Of a stretch of DNA of 64,000 bases, positions 43,258 to 52,312 are shown piece by piece. Where the stretch lies: the NCBI RefSeq assembly GCF_001677885.1, contig NZ_LOCQ01000057.1:1-64000 (forward strand), given 5' to 3'. The translations under genes and the position numbers were made by a program. The DNA comes from Janthinobacterium psychrotolerans. GTDB lineage: Bacteria > Pseudomonadota > Gammaproteobacteria > Burkholderiales > Burkholderiaceae_D. How positions within the stretch are numbered: the first letter of the stretch is position 1; every line of letters begins with the position of its first letter. The notes beneath the pieces are model-generated. The model searched no databases, was not told the origin of the DNA, and saw only the letters and a program-made list of their open reading frames with translations.

Positions 43258-44643
43258 TCATGAAATTAAAGGCAACCTTGCCGCTGGCGCGCCGACGGTC
43301 ACGATAAAACAGCAGCCTTTGCCATCGATACCGTCGGCCAGTTCCACGCTGCCATGCAGGCGCTTCGCGGCCTCGCGCACGATGGCCAGGCCCAGGCCGG
43401 CGCCTGGCGCCGCGTGACCGCTGCCGCGGTAAAAACGTTCGAACACCAGTGAGCGCTGGCCGGCGGCGATGCCGGGCCCGTCGTCAGCCACCGACAGCCG
43501 GAAGCCGCCGGCCAGCGCCAGCAATTCCAGCCGCAGCTGCCCCTGTCGCGGCACATAGGCCAGCGCGTTGTTGACCAGGTTGTGGATGATGGTCTGGAAG
43601 GCATGCGTGTCGAGCGCATGGCAGAGCGTGTCGGGCGCATCGAGCGACAGTTCGATCTCGCGCGCAAAGGCCAGCGGCGCCAGCGACGCCAGCTCCTGGC
43701 GCAGCAACTGCGCCACGTCATGCTGCGCCGGCGCCAGCGCAGCCGGGCGGTCCATTTGCGCCAGGTCCAGCAATTGCCGGATCAAATGCGAGGCGCGGGC
43801 AATCGCCTGCATCAGGCTGTGCCCGGCCTGCGCGCGCTGCGGCGCGTCGACCGCCATGGCCAGCACATGGGCCTGCGCCGACAGCACCGCCATCGGTGTG
43901 CGCAGCTCATGCGCGGCATCCTGCACGAAGCCATGCTCGCGTTCGACCTTGTTGCGCAACTGGGCCAGCAACTGCTCCAGCGCGTCCGTCAGCGGCCTCA
44001 GTTCAGCGTAACGGGGCGTGACGCCGAGCGGCGACAGGTCGTCGGCATCCCTGGCGGCGATCTGCGCCGACAATCGGTGCAGCGGCCGCAGGCCACGCGA
44101 GACGGCAAACCATAGCGGCAGCAGCACGAACGGCAAGGCTATCAGCATGTCGATGGTCAGGCCGCCGCTCATGGTCGATGCGATCCACCACGGATCGAGC
44201 ACCGGCACCGCCACGGTCAGCGTCCAGCGCGCACTGTGGCCGCGATACAGGCGCAGGCGCTGACCATCGACAAGGCCATCGCTGATGCTACCGTCCACGC
44301 CATGCAGCGTGGCTTGCCCAGCTTCGGGCGACAGGAACAAACGCCCGCCCTGCGCATCGGCCAGCTCCATCAGCACGGCGCCGGGCGCCTGCAGCTTGCG
44401 GTAGCCATCATTGACCAGCGTGGCCGTGGCGGCGACCACCGCGCGCGCCTCGCCCGGCGTGGCGATGGGGGCGATCGACGCCAGCAGGCTGCTGCCCAGG
44501 CCTTGCAGGTTCTGGTCCAGCGCCTGCGTGTCGGTCGCCTTGTAGAGCTGGCGCACCATCAGCACCAGCCACACCAGCAGAAACGCAAGCACCATGGCCA
44601 GCATCACGCGCCGCACCAAGGTTGGCCGCAGCAGGCGCTTCAT
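43258..44643 (-). CDS. Two-component sensor histidine kinase (QseC/TctE-like)
   Basis: A 461-residue kinase. Two membrane helices (about 12-30 and 165-190) flank a periplasmic sensor domain of about 135 residues. HAMP-like sequence follows, then HisKA (DAAHELRTPMAVLSAQ), N-box (NLVNNALAYV), VADDGPGI, FERFYRGSG and AGLGLAIVRE. It reads from the end of its response regulator with a 4-base overlap. The stimulus is unknown. Confidence 0.93.
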   Translation of the reverse strand: MKRLLRPTLVRRVMLAMVLAFLLVWLVLMVRQLYKATDTQALDQNLQGLGSSLLASIAPIATPGEARAVVAATATLVNDGYRKLQAPGAVLMELADAQGGRLFLSPEAGQATLHGVDGSISDGLVDGQRLRLYRGHSARWTLTVAVPVLDPWWIASTMSGGLTIDMLIALPFVLLPLWFAVSRGLRPLHRLSAQIAARDADDLSPLGVTPRYAELRPLTDALEQLLAQLRNKVEREHGFVQDAAHELRTPMAVLSAQAHVLAMAVDAPQRAQAGHSLMQAIARASHLIRQLLDLAQMDRPAALAPAQHDVAQLLRQELASLAPLAFAREIELSLDAPDTLCHALDTHAFQTIIHNLVNNALAYVPRQGQLRLELLALAGGFRLSVADDGPGIAAGQRSLVFERFYRGSGHAAPGAGLGLAIVREAAKRLHGSVELADGIDGKGCCFIVTVGAPAARLPLIS

Positions 44644-45293
44644 GCGTTAAACAGGTAGCCGATGCCGCGCACGGTGCGGATGCGCGCGGCGCCGATCTTG
44701 CGCCGCAGGTTCGACATGTGCACTTCCACCGCGCCAAAGTCGAGCGCGTCGCCCAGCGGTTCGAGCCGCTGCGCCAGCACCCCCTTGGGCACCACCACGC
44801 CCGGCTCGCGCGCCAGCGCCAGCATCAGGTGAAACTCGCGCGGCGACAATTCCAGCGCCACCCCGTCGAGCCTGGCCGCATAGCTGCGCGGCTCGATCTG
44901 CAGCGTGCCGAAAGTCCACACTTCGCTGGCCTGGCGCGCATAGCGGCGCAGCACGGCGCGCACGCGCGACAGCAATTCGGCGGTCTCGAAAGGCTTGACG
45001 ACAAAATCGTCGGCGCCGCCATCAAGGCCGGCCAGGCGGTCCGCCAGCGCGGAGCGCGCCGTCATGATAATGATGGGCACCGTGACGCCGGCACGGCGCC
45101 AGCGCGCCAGCAAGTCCTGGCCGGCGCCATCGGGCAGCGACAGGTCGAGCAGCACGCAGTCGGCCTCGATGCAGGACGGCAGCGGCAGATCGGCAATGCG
45201 GCGCAGCCACTGGCTGCTGACACCTTCTACCCTGAGCGCCTGCTGCAGGCCGGCGCCGAGATCGAGGTCGTCTTCTATGATCAGGATATGCAT
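44640..45293 (-). CDS. OmpR-family response regulator
   Basis: A 217-residue regulator with receiver domain (MHILIIEDDLDLG; Asp51 in CVLLDLSLPDG; Lys in DDFVVKPFE) and winged-helix output (LSPREFHLMLALAREPG, VEVHMSNLRRKIG, VRGIGYLFNA). It is the partner of the kinase encoded downstream. It is divergent from the secreted-protein and lipoprotein pair at 45415, which could be a target. Confidence 0.94.
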   Translation of the reverse strand: MHILIIEDDLDLGAGLQQALRVEGVSSQWLRRIADLPLPSCIEADCVLLDLSLPDGAGQDLLARWRRAGVTVPIIIMTARSALADRLAGLDGGADDFVVKPFETAELLSRVRAVLRRYARQASEVWTFGTLQIEPRSYAARLDGVALELSPREFHLMLALAREPGVVVPKGVLAQRLEPLGDALDFGAVEVHMSNLRRKIGAARIRTVRGIGYLFNA

Positions 45294-45414
45294 GCAGGAA
45301 GTATAAGGCCGGCAAGCTTAAGCTTGGCCAAAGATTGCGGCAAATACAATGGCACCAGTCCGTTTTCTTGCCACTTCCCCGGCCTGGACGGCCCTTTTCA
45401 TACAAGGTGAAAAC

Positions 45415-46236
45415 ATGCACAAAGCTATCAGATACGGAGCGATGCCGGCGCTGCTGCTGTGTTTTTCGTTCGCGACGGCCAGCCAGGCCGATCCTGGCGT
45501 GCCGGTGGTGGAGGTACAGGCTGCGGCCACCGGGCGCGATCAAAAATCGTATCGCGACATGGTCGCCGGCATGCAGGTATTCGAACAGCAGCGCGCCCTG
45601 GCGCCGGGCGCCGCCTTGCGCTTCAAGGTGCTGCCGCGCCAGGCAGGCGTGGCCATGGACGGGCTGGCCCTGCAGCTTGCCGGAGAACACACCCAGCTGC
45701 CGATCGCGCTGGCGGCGGACCACACGTTTGTGCTGCCGATGGACGCCGGTGCGGCCGGCGACAATGCCAGCGTGCGCTCCAACCGCAAGGAAAAAAGCCT
45801 GGCCTGGCGCGCCGATATCCGCAGTCCCGGCCTGCCGCAGGACACCCGCCGCCTGGGAGATCTGCTGCTCGAATGCAAGGTCGCCATGGCCGCCGACCTG
45901 CTCGCCTACGTCCATCATCCCATCAACATGCTGGTCGTCAAGCTGGCAGATCCTTGCAGCAGCTTGCCGATCAATCTGTTTTATTTCGCCGACCGGCCCC
46001 TGTTCAGCATCACCCTGATCGACGGTCAACGGCGCAGCGTATTGCCGGCGGCCATGCTGCACGGCACCGATTCCCCCCTGATGGCCAGCCATGAGGACTG
46101 GCCATACCTGCGCGACCGCGTCTATACGGTCAAGTTCAAATTGCTGTATGGGAAAGGCTGGAGCGACGACACCTTGCTGCGCTTCGACTATATGGACGAT
46201 GACCTGGCCACTACCGCGCAGGCGGTGCAACCATGA
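45415..46236 (+). CDS. Exported protein of unknown function
   Basis: A 273-residue protein with a signal peptide (ALLLCFSFATASQA). The mature part has no domain I recognise and contains two Cys residues (LLECKVAM and LADPCSS) that could form a disulfide. I chose the ATG at 45415, preceded by AAGGTG; an open frame reaches back to 45349. The stop overlaps the following lipoprotein gene (ATGA), so the two are coupled. Divergence from a two-component system suggests, but does not show, regulation by it. Confidence 0.75.
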   Translation: MHKAIRYGAMPALLLCFSFATASQADPGVPVVEVQAAATGRDQKSYRDMVAGMQVFEQQRALAPGAALRFKVLPRQAGVAMDGLALQLAGEHTQLPIALAADHTFVLPMDAGAAGDNASVRSNRKEKSLAWRADIRSPGLPQDTRRLGDLLLECKVAMAADLLAYVHHPINMLVVKLADPCSSLPINLFYFADRPLFSITLIDGQRRSVLPAAMLHGTDSPLMASHEDWPYLRDRVYTVKFKLLYGKGWSDDTLLRFDYMDDDLATTAQAVQP

Positions 46237-46589
46237 GGGGCGGCACGCACCTGGCGGCCTTGCTGGCACTGGCCACGGCATTGAGTGGCTGCGCTTCAAC
46301 CGGCAATGGCAAGCTGCCGACCCTGACGCCAGCGCGGGCGGCGCAGGACATCATTCCGGGAAAGTCGACCAGGGCCGATATCGAAGCCGCATTCGGCAAG
46401 GCCGCCATCACCACCTACGCCGATGGCCACGAAGTGTGGCTGTATCAGCTGGGCCTGGCCAAACTGGTCGATTCCCTGCCTTATGTAAATCTGGTGCTCA
46501 ACAGCGCGGACAACAAAAAGGAGTTGTCGATTCTGTTCAACCGGGCCGGTATCGTGAAAAAATACCAGTTGATGGAGGAGCCGCTGTAG
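46233..46589 (+). CDS. BamE/SmpA-like lipoprotein
   Basis: A 118-residue lipoprotein with lipobox LSGC (Cys about residue 20). The sequence IIPGKSTRADIEAAFGKA is the SmpA/OmlA-type motif (pG.s..dv...lG.P), followed by EVWLYQLG. Proteins of this fold include BamE but also many small envelope lipoproteins; this one is unlikely to be the true BamE given its genomic partner. Confidence 0.75.
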   Translation: MRGGTHLAALLALATALSGCASTGNGKLPTLTPARAAQDIIPGKSTRADIEAAFGKAAITTYADGHEVWLYQLGLAKLVDSLPYVNLVLNSADNKKELSILFNRAGIVKKYQLMEEPL

Positions 46590-46707
46590 TCGCGCCAGCG
46601 CCGGAGCTCGCATCAATCCTGTCTTGCCTTGCGCCACAAGCCAAACTCTTTCATCGCGGCTAGCACCGGCAACTGCGGGAGGAAGGACTGTATACCTACA
46701 CCGATAA

Positions 46708-47034
46708 TTAGTCGCTAGAGAACAGCCGACTACGTATCAGCGCTTCCAGATTGCGGCTGGTATGAGCAACCATATGAATATAGATAATTTCTTCCTGTGA
46801 CCGCTCAATGATAATACGGTTCTGTCCAGCCAAAAGTTGACGATGCGAGGTCAAGTGCAGGTCTTCCAGCTCTGGAATGTAACTACCTTTATTGTTCCAC
46901 TCTTTCAGAGAACTGACCTGCTCAAGTATCTCCTGCGTCACCTGTTTAGCAAACGCGGGAGATACACTGACTTGCAAGTGCTGGCGAATGTCCTGCAAAT
47001 CGTTCAGGGCATACCGGGTCCAAATGATTTTCAT
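46708..47034 (-). CDS. RelE/ParE-family toxin
   Basis: A 108-residue protein with the ParE/RelE fold pattern: MKIIWTRYALNDLQDIRQHL at the N-terminus, LEDLHLTSHRQLLAGQNRIIIER in the core and IIYIHMVAHTSRN near the end. Members inhibit gyrase or cut mRNA on ribosomes. It follows its antitoxin by 8 bases on the same strand, the usual order. The pair is AT-richer than its surroundings, as for a mobile module. Confidence 0.88.
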   Translation of the reverse strand: MKIIWTRYALNDLQDIRQHLQVSVSPAFAKQVTQEILEQVSSLKEWNNKGSYIPELEDLHLTSHRQLLAGQNRIIIERSQEEIIYIHMVAHTSRNLEALIRSRLFSSD

Positions 47035-47042
47035 TTGTGTGA

Positions 47043-47309
47043 TCAGCGGTCTTCAGCTTCCAGAAGAGCGACAACATCATCATGATCAAGTACCTTGCCT
47101 TCCTCGATCTGCTTGCGTCCAAGAGCCAGGATACGGAGCATGGCAATTTGATCTTGCGTCTTTTGATAACTGACGGGGTCCTGGACAATGGCTTGTACTC
47201 TGCCGTTGACCGTAATGGCGACTGGATCATGCGTTTCCAGAACCAGTTTGACCACATCGCTAGTGTTCGTCTTCAGGTAGCTAATTGGTTGTATGTTTGA
47301 AAAATTCAT
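47043..47309 (-). CDS. Phd/YefM-family antitoxin
   Basis: An 88-residue antitoxin. The DNA-binding N-terminus reads ISYLKTNTSDVVKLVLETHDPVA, then ITVNGRVQAIVQDPVSYQ, the Phd/YefM pattern. The C-terminal half would wrap the toxin. The ATG at 47309 has GAGGAGG upstream; an ATG 30 bases earlier is less likely. It is probably autoregulatory, as in the family. Confidence 0.88.
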   Translation of the reverse strand: MNFSNIQPISYLKTNTSDVVKLVLETHDPVAITVNGRVQAIVQDPVSYQKTQDQIAMLRILALGRKQIEEGKVLDHDDVVALLEAEDR

Positions 47310-47373
47310 CTCATCCTCCTCAGGCTGTCGTCCAATCATAGCACCAGCAAACTAAATTAAGCGCCAAATTTAG

Positions 47374-48288
47374 TCATTTATCAGTTATTTTTGTAACTTT
47401 GCCACTGTGCATCACCCGGCCATGCCTGCCCAAAAACTCCCACATCACCTCATTGGCATCGATGCTGCTTGAAGTCTTGCCGATCGGCAGTCCGACATTG
47501 AAAGCATCGGCGCCGGGCCAGGTATGGCCGCCACCTTCGATGGTGACCAGGGCCACGCTGTGCTTGCCGTTGCCGTGCTCCAGCATGCTCGCTTTCAGGT
47601 CGTCGCTTGTGGACGCGGGCAGCAGGCGCGGCTGCGGCGCATGCGCTGCGATGCCGTTGACCTTGGCCCAATAACGCAAGGTGACGTCAGCCGACAGATA
47701 GCCGCCGGCCTTGCCCTCATACAGCACCACCTGGTCGGCCGTGCCGTGTATCAGCAGCATGCCGACCTGCTCCGGTTTGCCGTGATGCGCGACCACCGGT
47801 TCCGGCATCGGCGCCCCTACCGAGGCCACGGCCGCAAAATGCTGTGGCAGTTCGGCCGCCAGGCGCAGGGCAAAGAAGCCGCCGCGCGACAGGCCGGTGG
47901 CATAGACGCGCCTGGCGTCGATACGGTAATCCTGTTTCAGCTTGGCCAGCATGGCTTGCGTGAAGCCGACGTCATCCGTACCGGTCAGATAATCCATGCC
48001 GAAGCCCACGTTCCAGTCCTGCTTGATGCCCTGCGGGTAGACCACGATAAAACCATGGCGGTCGGCGGCCCGGTTCATCTGCGTGTACAGCATCTGCTCG
48101 GCCATGGTCATGCCGCCACCATGGAAATTGAACACGACGGGAAACGCCTGCTGCGGTGCGCTGTGATAGGCCGGCGGCGTATAGACGATATAGCGGCGCT
48201 TGACGTCCTGGTGCTGCAGGGTTTGTACCTGAGCCAGGGCCGGCAGGCAAGTGGCGAGCAGGAGCAACAGGCTGACGATGATTTTCAT
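47374..48288 (-). CDS. Exported PHB-depolymerase/LpqC-type esterase
   Basis: A 304-residue alpha/beta hydrolase with a signal peptide ending PALAQ. The oxyanion loop is NFHGGGM, the nucleophile elbow GLSRGG (Ser about 153), and LLIHGTADQVV supplies the acid. EGGGHTWPG holds the catalytic His. This is the pattern of LpqC/PHB depolymerase-like and feruloyl esterases. It stands alone; the substrate is undetermined. Confidence 0.88.
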   Translation of the reverse strand: MKIIVSLLLLLATCLPALAQVQTLQHQDVKRRYIVYTPPAYHSAPQQAFPVVFNFHGGGMTMAEQMLYTQMNRAADRHGFIVVYPQGIKQDWNVGFGMDYLTGTDDVGFTQAMLAKLKQDYRIDARRVYATGLSRGGFFALRLAAELPQHFAAVASVGAPMPEPVVAHHGKPEQVGMLLIHGTADQVVLYEGKAGGYLSADVTLRYWAKVNGIAAHAPQPRLLPASTSDDLKASMLEHGNGKHSVALVTIEGGGHTWPGADAFNVGLPIGKTSSSIDANEVMWEFLGRHGRVMHSGKVTKITDK

Positions 48289-48361
48289 GATGGATTCTCC
48301 GTAAGTAAGGTGCGGCCAGCATACGGAGGGCGAGGTGAAATCGCGGTGAAATCGGGCGGCT

Positions 48362-49576
48362 TTATGCGGCCATGACGGGAACGATATCGACGCGGTAGTC
48401 CGCCGTGCCCGGATGAAAACGGATTTCCCATTGCATCACCTGCGCCAGGCGCGCCAGCAGCAGCTGGCCATGCGAAAAACCCTGCACGCGCACGGCCTGC
48501 CCGACCGGCACGGTATTGTGGATGGAGAGGCAGCCATGCTCGAAGGAAATGGTCAACTGGCAGGCGGGGCCGCCGTGGAACAGGGCATTGCCCAGGCAAT
48601 TGTTCAGCAACAGATTGACCAGCTGGCCATGGCCCCGCACCGGCAGGCGCTGTGGCAAGTCCAGCGCCAGCAGGCTGGCGTCCCAGCCATGTTCTTCTAG
48701 CAGGCGCAGCAGACATTGTTCGATGCAGCCGCGCAGCTCCACCGTTTCAAACGGGATCTGCTCGGCGCGCGCCAGCGCGAACAGCAGCTCGACGGTATTG
48801 CCCAGCTCATCGACACCCTGTTGCAGCTGGGCCTGTTCAAGCGCCTGCAGTGGATGCTCTGCCGCCAGCATCAAGGTATTGCGCATCAAGGTCAGCGGCG
48901 TGCGCAATTCGTGGCTGACATCGCGGGCAAACGCCTGTTCGCGCCGCAAGGCCGTTTGCAATTCGGTAAACGTGCTTTCCAGCCGGCGCGCCAGGAAGCC
49001 GATTTCGTCCGGCCGGCCGCGTGCGCTGAACTGCGGCGGATGACCAGGCAGCAAGGCTTGCGCCTCTTGCGCCAGTGTTTGCAAGGGCAGCACCAGCCGC
49101 CGCGCCAGCAGCCAGGCCAGCAGCAACGCCAGGCCGACCAGCGCCAGCGCGACACCGATCAGTACGCCGCCCACCTCGCGCACCAGGCGCGACACCACCA
49201 GGATGGGCGCCACGTCGGCCAGCAGATACCAGCGCTCGGGCCGACCTGCCTGCTGCAGATCGAGCGCCAGCACATGATAATGCTGGCCCGTGCCGGTAAA
49301 GACCTCGGCGCGCGGGGCGGACGGGGAAAATTGCTGCCGCACCGGCGCGGGCAAGTCGCTGTACTGGCGGTAGACGGTGATCAGGTCGCTGCCTGACGCG
49401 GCAGCTGGCAAGCGCGTCCTGATCGCAGCGGCCTCGCGTTCGAGCAGGCGCTGCACCAGCATGTCTTCGGTGACATAGGAAATCACCACCGCCAGCCCGG
49501 TATAGCACAGGCACAGCAGCACGGCAAAGCCGGCCAGGGCCGCGAACAGGCCACGCCGTATGGTCGCGGCCATCAC
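48362..49576 (-). CDS. Two-component sensor kinase with degenerate ATP-binding domain
   Basis: A 404-residue membrane kinase. Membrane helices lie near 12-35 and 130-160 with a short periplasmic domain between them, then HAMP, HisKA (DVSHELRTPLTLMRNTL) and an N-box (NLLLNNCLGNALF). The ATPase part then departs from the norm. The D.G.G box is absent (LSIHNTVPVG stands there), and the G2 region reads GFSHGQLLLARL. Kinase activity may be altered or it may act mainly as a phosphatase. The start overlaps the stop of its regulator by 4 bases; a second ATG is 3 bases on. Confidence 0.88.
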   Translation of the reverse strand: MMAATIRRGLFAALAGFAVLLCLCYTGLAVVISYVTEDMLVQRLLEREAAAIRTRLPAAASGSDLITVYRQYSDLPAPVRQQFSPSAPRAEVFTGTGQHYHVLALDLQQAGRPERWYLLADVAPILVVSRLVREVGGVLIGVALALVGLALLLAWLLARRLVLPLQTLAQEAQALLPGHPPQFSARGRPDEIGFLARRLESTFTELQTALRREQAFARDVSHELRTPLTLMRNTLMLAAEHPLQALEQAQLQQGVDELGNTVELLFALARAEQIPFETVELRGCIEQCLLRLLEEHGWDASLLALDLPQRLPVRGHGQLVNLLLNNCLGNALFHGGPACQLTISFEHGCLSIHNTVPVGQAVRVQGFSHGQLLLARLAQVMQWEIRFHPGTADYRVDIVPVMAA

Positions 49577-50274
49577 TGCCCTGCCCGGCTGTCAAGCTCG
49601 ATGGCCAGCCGATAGCCCAGCTGCGGTATCGTCACCAGCAGGCCTGCGCCACCGGCCGCGTCGAGCTGCTTGCGCAGGGCATAGATATGCGACTTCAGGG
49701 CGTCGCTGTCCGGCGGCTCGCTGCCCCACAGGTGGGCGATCAGGGCCGAGCGCGAGACGGCGTGCGGATGCTCGCGGCACAGCAGCAGCAAGATCTTGAA
49801 ACCGATCTGGGTCAGCGCCAGTGGCGCCTCGCCATACCGGGCGCGGCCTTCGCGCGTCAGCAACAGCAGCGGGCCGACGCGCATTTCCTGGTGCACGTGC
49901 AACTGGCGGCGCCTTGCCAGCGCCTCGCAGCGCAGGGCCAGCTCGCGCAAGTCGAACGGCTTGGTCAGGTAGTCGTCGGCGCCGTCGTTGAAGCCGCGCG
50001 CCTTGTCTTCATAGGCGTCGCGCGCCGTCAGCATCAGCACCGGCACATTGCTGGGCGCACCGGCCTTGATGGCGCGGCACACCTGCAAGCCATCGATATC
50101 GGGCAGGTTCAGGTCCAGCAGCACCACGTCATAGAGATTACCGGTGGCCAGTTGCACGCCCAGCGCGCCGGTGGCGGCATGGTCGCACTGCCAGCCCAGG
50201 CCGTCGAAAAACGTGGCGACTTGGCGCGCGATGCCGGCGTGGTCTTCGATCAGCAGCAGGTTCAGCCTTGTCAC
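49573..50274 (-). CDS. OmpR-family response regulator
   Basis: A 233-residue regulator: receiver domain (LNLLLIEDHAG; Asp in VVLLDLNLPDIDG; Lys in DDYLTKPFD) and winged helix (ALTQIGFKILLLL, ALKSHIYALRKQLD, PQLGYRLA). The GTG at 50274 overlaps the stop of the GNAT gene by 4 bases; the open frame to 50589 is inside that gene. It pairs with the kinase that follows. Confidence 0.92.
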   Translation of the reverse strand: MTRLNLLLIEDHAGIARQVATFFDGLGWQCDHAATGALGVQLATGNLYDVVLLDLNLPDIDGLQVCRAIKAGAPSNVPVLMLTARDAYEDKARGFNDGADDYLTKPFDLRELALRCEALARRRQLHVHQEMRVGPLLLLTREGRARYGEAPLALTQIGFKILLLLCREHPHAVSRSALIAHLWGSEPPDSDALKSHIYALRKQLDAAGGAGLLVTIPQLGYRLAIELDSRAGQ

Positions 50275-50831
50275 GTTGCTGCGCGCCGCGCTTCCCAATC
50301 GCGCCGCAGCAAGCCATACAGCGCCGAATCGCTGACCTGGCCGCCGACGATCCAGCGCTCGGGCAGATAGCCTTCCTGCTTGAAACCGAGGCGCAGCAAG
50401 GCGTTGGCCGAGCCGATGTTCAAGGGGTCGATATCGGCTTCCAGACGGTTCAGGTCGCGCTCCACGAACGCGTATTCCAGCAGCGCGCTCAAGGCTTCGT
50501 GCATATAGCCCTGGCCCCAGTACAGGCGCGCCAGCGCATAGCCCATCTCGGCGCGGCGGTTCTGCGCGTGCAGCGAAAACAGGGTGCAACTGCCGAGGTA
50601 GTCGCCGCTGTCTTTCAAGGTGATGGCGAAGCGGAAGAACTCTTCTTTTTCGAAGGCGGCGCTGTCGTCAGCGATCTGCCGCGCGGCGCGTTGCGGGTCC
50701 TGCCAGGGCAGTTCGCTGAAGTAGCGCATGACTTCCGGATCAGCGTGCATGGTTTGCAGCGCGGCCGCGTCCGAGGGTTGCGGCGGGCGCAAGATGAGTC
50801 TGGCGGTGGTGATGGTTTTGGTATAGGCCAT
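50271..50831 (-). CDS. RimJ/RimL-type GNAT acetyltransferase
   Basis: A 186-residue acetyltransferase: TARLILRPPQPSDAAAL at the start, AEMGYALARLYWGQGYMHEAL (acetyl-CoA site) in the middle and NIGSANALLRLGFKQEGYL near the end, the RimJ/RimL pattern. It is translationally coupled to the downstream response regulator, an unusual partner. Confidence 0.9.
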   Translation of the reverse strand: MAYTKTITTARLILRPPQPSDAAALQTMHADPEVMRYFSELPWQDPQRAARQIADDSAAFEKEEFFRFAITLKDSGDYLGSCTLFSLHAQNRRAEMGYALARLYWGQGYMHEALSALLEYAFVERDLNRLEADIDPLNIGSANALLRLGFKQEGYLPERWIVGGQVSDSALYGLLRRDWEARRAAT

Positions 50832-50886
50832 GCGATTCCATTCAAGTCAGGCAGGTTCGGGATTCAGCGTGGAACAGCGTGCTCGC

Positions 50887-51558
50887 TTACAGCATGCGCT
50901 GCCCCTGCTGGTACAGCAGCGTGCGCACGGTTTCCACATTGTCATTGCTGACCAGGAAAAAACTCTGCAACTCGTCAAACGGCGTGACCGCCACCAGGGT
51001 CCAGCCCTGCGGCTGCAATTGCTGGCGGAACCAGGCCAGCACGCCAATGCTGAAGTCGTCGCTGGCAAACACCTCGCGCTGCTGTTTGCCGTTCGGTGCG
51101 CTGACCGACAAGCCCAGCTCGTGCACTGCGCAGGCATCGCGCACGGCCTGCGTGCCGATCTCCGGCCACGCTTTCCACTCCCACTCGCCGGCCGGCAGCA
51201 GCATCGCCTGCAAGCGTGACAGCTCTTCATCGGTCAGCGCGCGCTTGTCCTGGAACTGGCGGATCTGCCCGACCAGCCGCGCCAGGCGCTCGGCCAGGTC
51301 GGCCTCGGCGTCGGCGTCGAAGTCGGCCACGCCGTCCTCGTTTTCCACCACCACATCGAAGCGCGGCGGCACACTGGCCGCTACCGGCGTCAGCTTGTAG
51401 GTGGTGTAGTCGGTAAAATCGGTCGAGATCGACAATACACCATCTTCCCACTCGTGCACGGTCTGGTCGTCTTCATCGTAAAAGGTGGTGCAGGCTTGCG
51501 CGGGATCGGCCAGTCCGATCAAAAAGGCGGCGTGCGCGGCATAAGCTTCTTGTGGCAT
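50887..51558 (-). CDS. Hypothetical cytoplasmic protein, possibly DUF6630-like
   Basis: A 223-residue acidic protein without signal peptide or membrane segment. Features are EWKAWPEIGTQAVRDACAV in the middle and TLVAVTPFDELQSFFLVSN near the end, the latter reminiscent of DUF6630-type proteins. The function is unknown. A GGAG lies before the start codon. Confidence 0.75.
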   Translation of the reverse strand: MPQEAYAAHAAFLIGLADPAQACTTFYDEDDQTVHEWEDGVLSISTDFTDYTTYKLTPVAASVPPRFDVVVENEDGVADFDADAEADLAERLARLVGQIRQFQDKRALTDEELSRLQAMLLPAGEWEWKAWPEIGTQAVRDACAVHELGLSVSAPNGKQQREVFASDDFSIGVLAWFRQQLQPQGWTLVAVTPFDELQSFFLVSNDNVETVRTLLYQQGQRML

Positions 51559-51658
51559 GGGGTCTCCGCTTCAACTGTGATGTACAGGACGAATCTTATT
51601 ATTCCATGCAACTATAATGGCGTGGCAAGTTATTTTACTGATACTGACGGATGGATGC

Positions 51659-52312
51659 ATGGCCTTTTTCTTGCGTGATTACCAGGTATTCCTGCTGCTG
51701 GCCGCGCCCGATGCGCCGGGCTTGTGGACTGAAGACGAATGGACGCTGTTTGCCGGCGAAGTCGACCCCATCGTGGCCCAGGCGCGCGGCAAGGGCGCCG
51801 TGCGCAGCATTCAATACAATGCGGCCGGCAAGCCGATTGCGTTTGGCCGCATCGGCTGGGACGCCAGGGGCCATGCCAAATGGACGCACACGCCGGCAGG
51901 CACAGACGCGCGTTTCATGAGCGTGGAAGCGTGGGCGCCGGCCTGGAGCACCTGCGAAAAAGACGACCAGGCGCCCGACCTGTTCATCAGCCTCATCAAT
52001 GAAGAGCAACTGAACAGCGCCGGCAAGCCGCTGCTGTTCGGCCAGCGCATGGTCGTTGCCATCGCCACCGACATGGAGCCTGAGGCGGCCGCCACCGTGC
52101 GCGCGGCCATGGCGCGGCTGGCGGCGCGCCAGCGCGCTGCCGTCTTCGCCCACGTCAGCCGGCGCTGGGGCAAATGGCAGCCAGGCGGCTTTTCAAGCGC
52201 CATCCAGGATCTGCTGTTGACGGATCTGTTCAAGCCGGGCAATCCGCACGAGCGCGCGCTTGACGCCGCCACGTTCAAGGGACGCTGGGAAATGCTGGCA
52301 CCGGCGGTTTAA
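51659..52312 (+). CDS. Hypothetical protein
   Basis: A 217-residue soluble protein with many Trp residues (LWTEDEWTLF, KWTHTP, SVEAWAPAWSTC, RRWGKWQPGG). I recognise no family. I chose the ATG at 51659 because the upstream part of the open frame (from 51617) is AT-rich and looks non-coding; the start is uncertain. It is convergent with lldD, the two stops overlapping by 4 bases. Confidence 0.65.
   Translation: MAFFLRDYQVFLLLAAPDAPGLWTEDEWTLFAGEVDPIVAQARGKGAVRSIQYNAAGKPIAFGRIGWDARGHAKWTHTPAGTDARFMSVEAWAPAWSTCEKDDQAPDLFISLINEEQLNSAGKPLLFGQRMVVAIATDMEPEAAATVRAAMARLAARQRAAVFAHVSRRWGKWQPGGFSSAIQDLLLTDLFKPGNPHERALDAATFKGRWEMLAPAV

Noticed and set aside
46233-46589. Assignment as BamE of the outer-membrane assembly complex
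   Set aside because: Only the short SmpA-type motif matches, and the gene is coupled to an unknown exported protein, not in a typical bamE setting.
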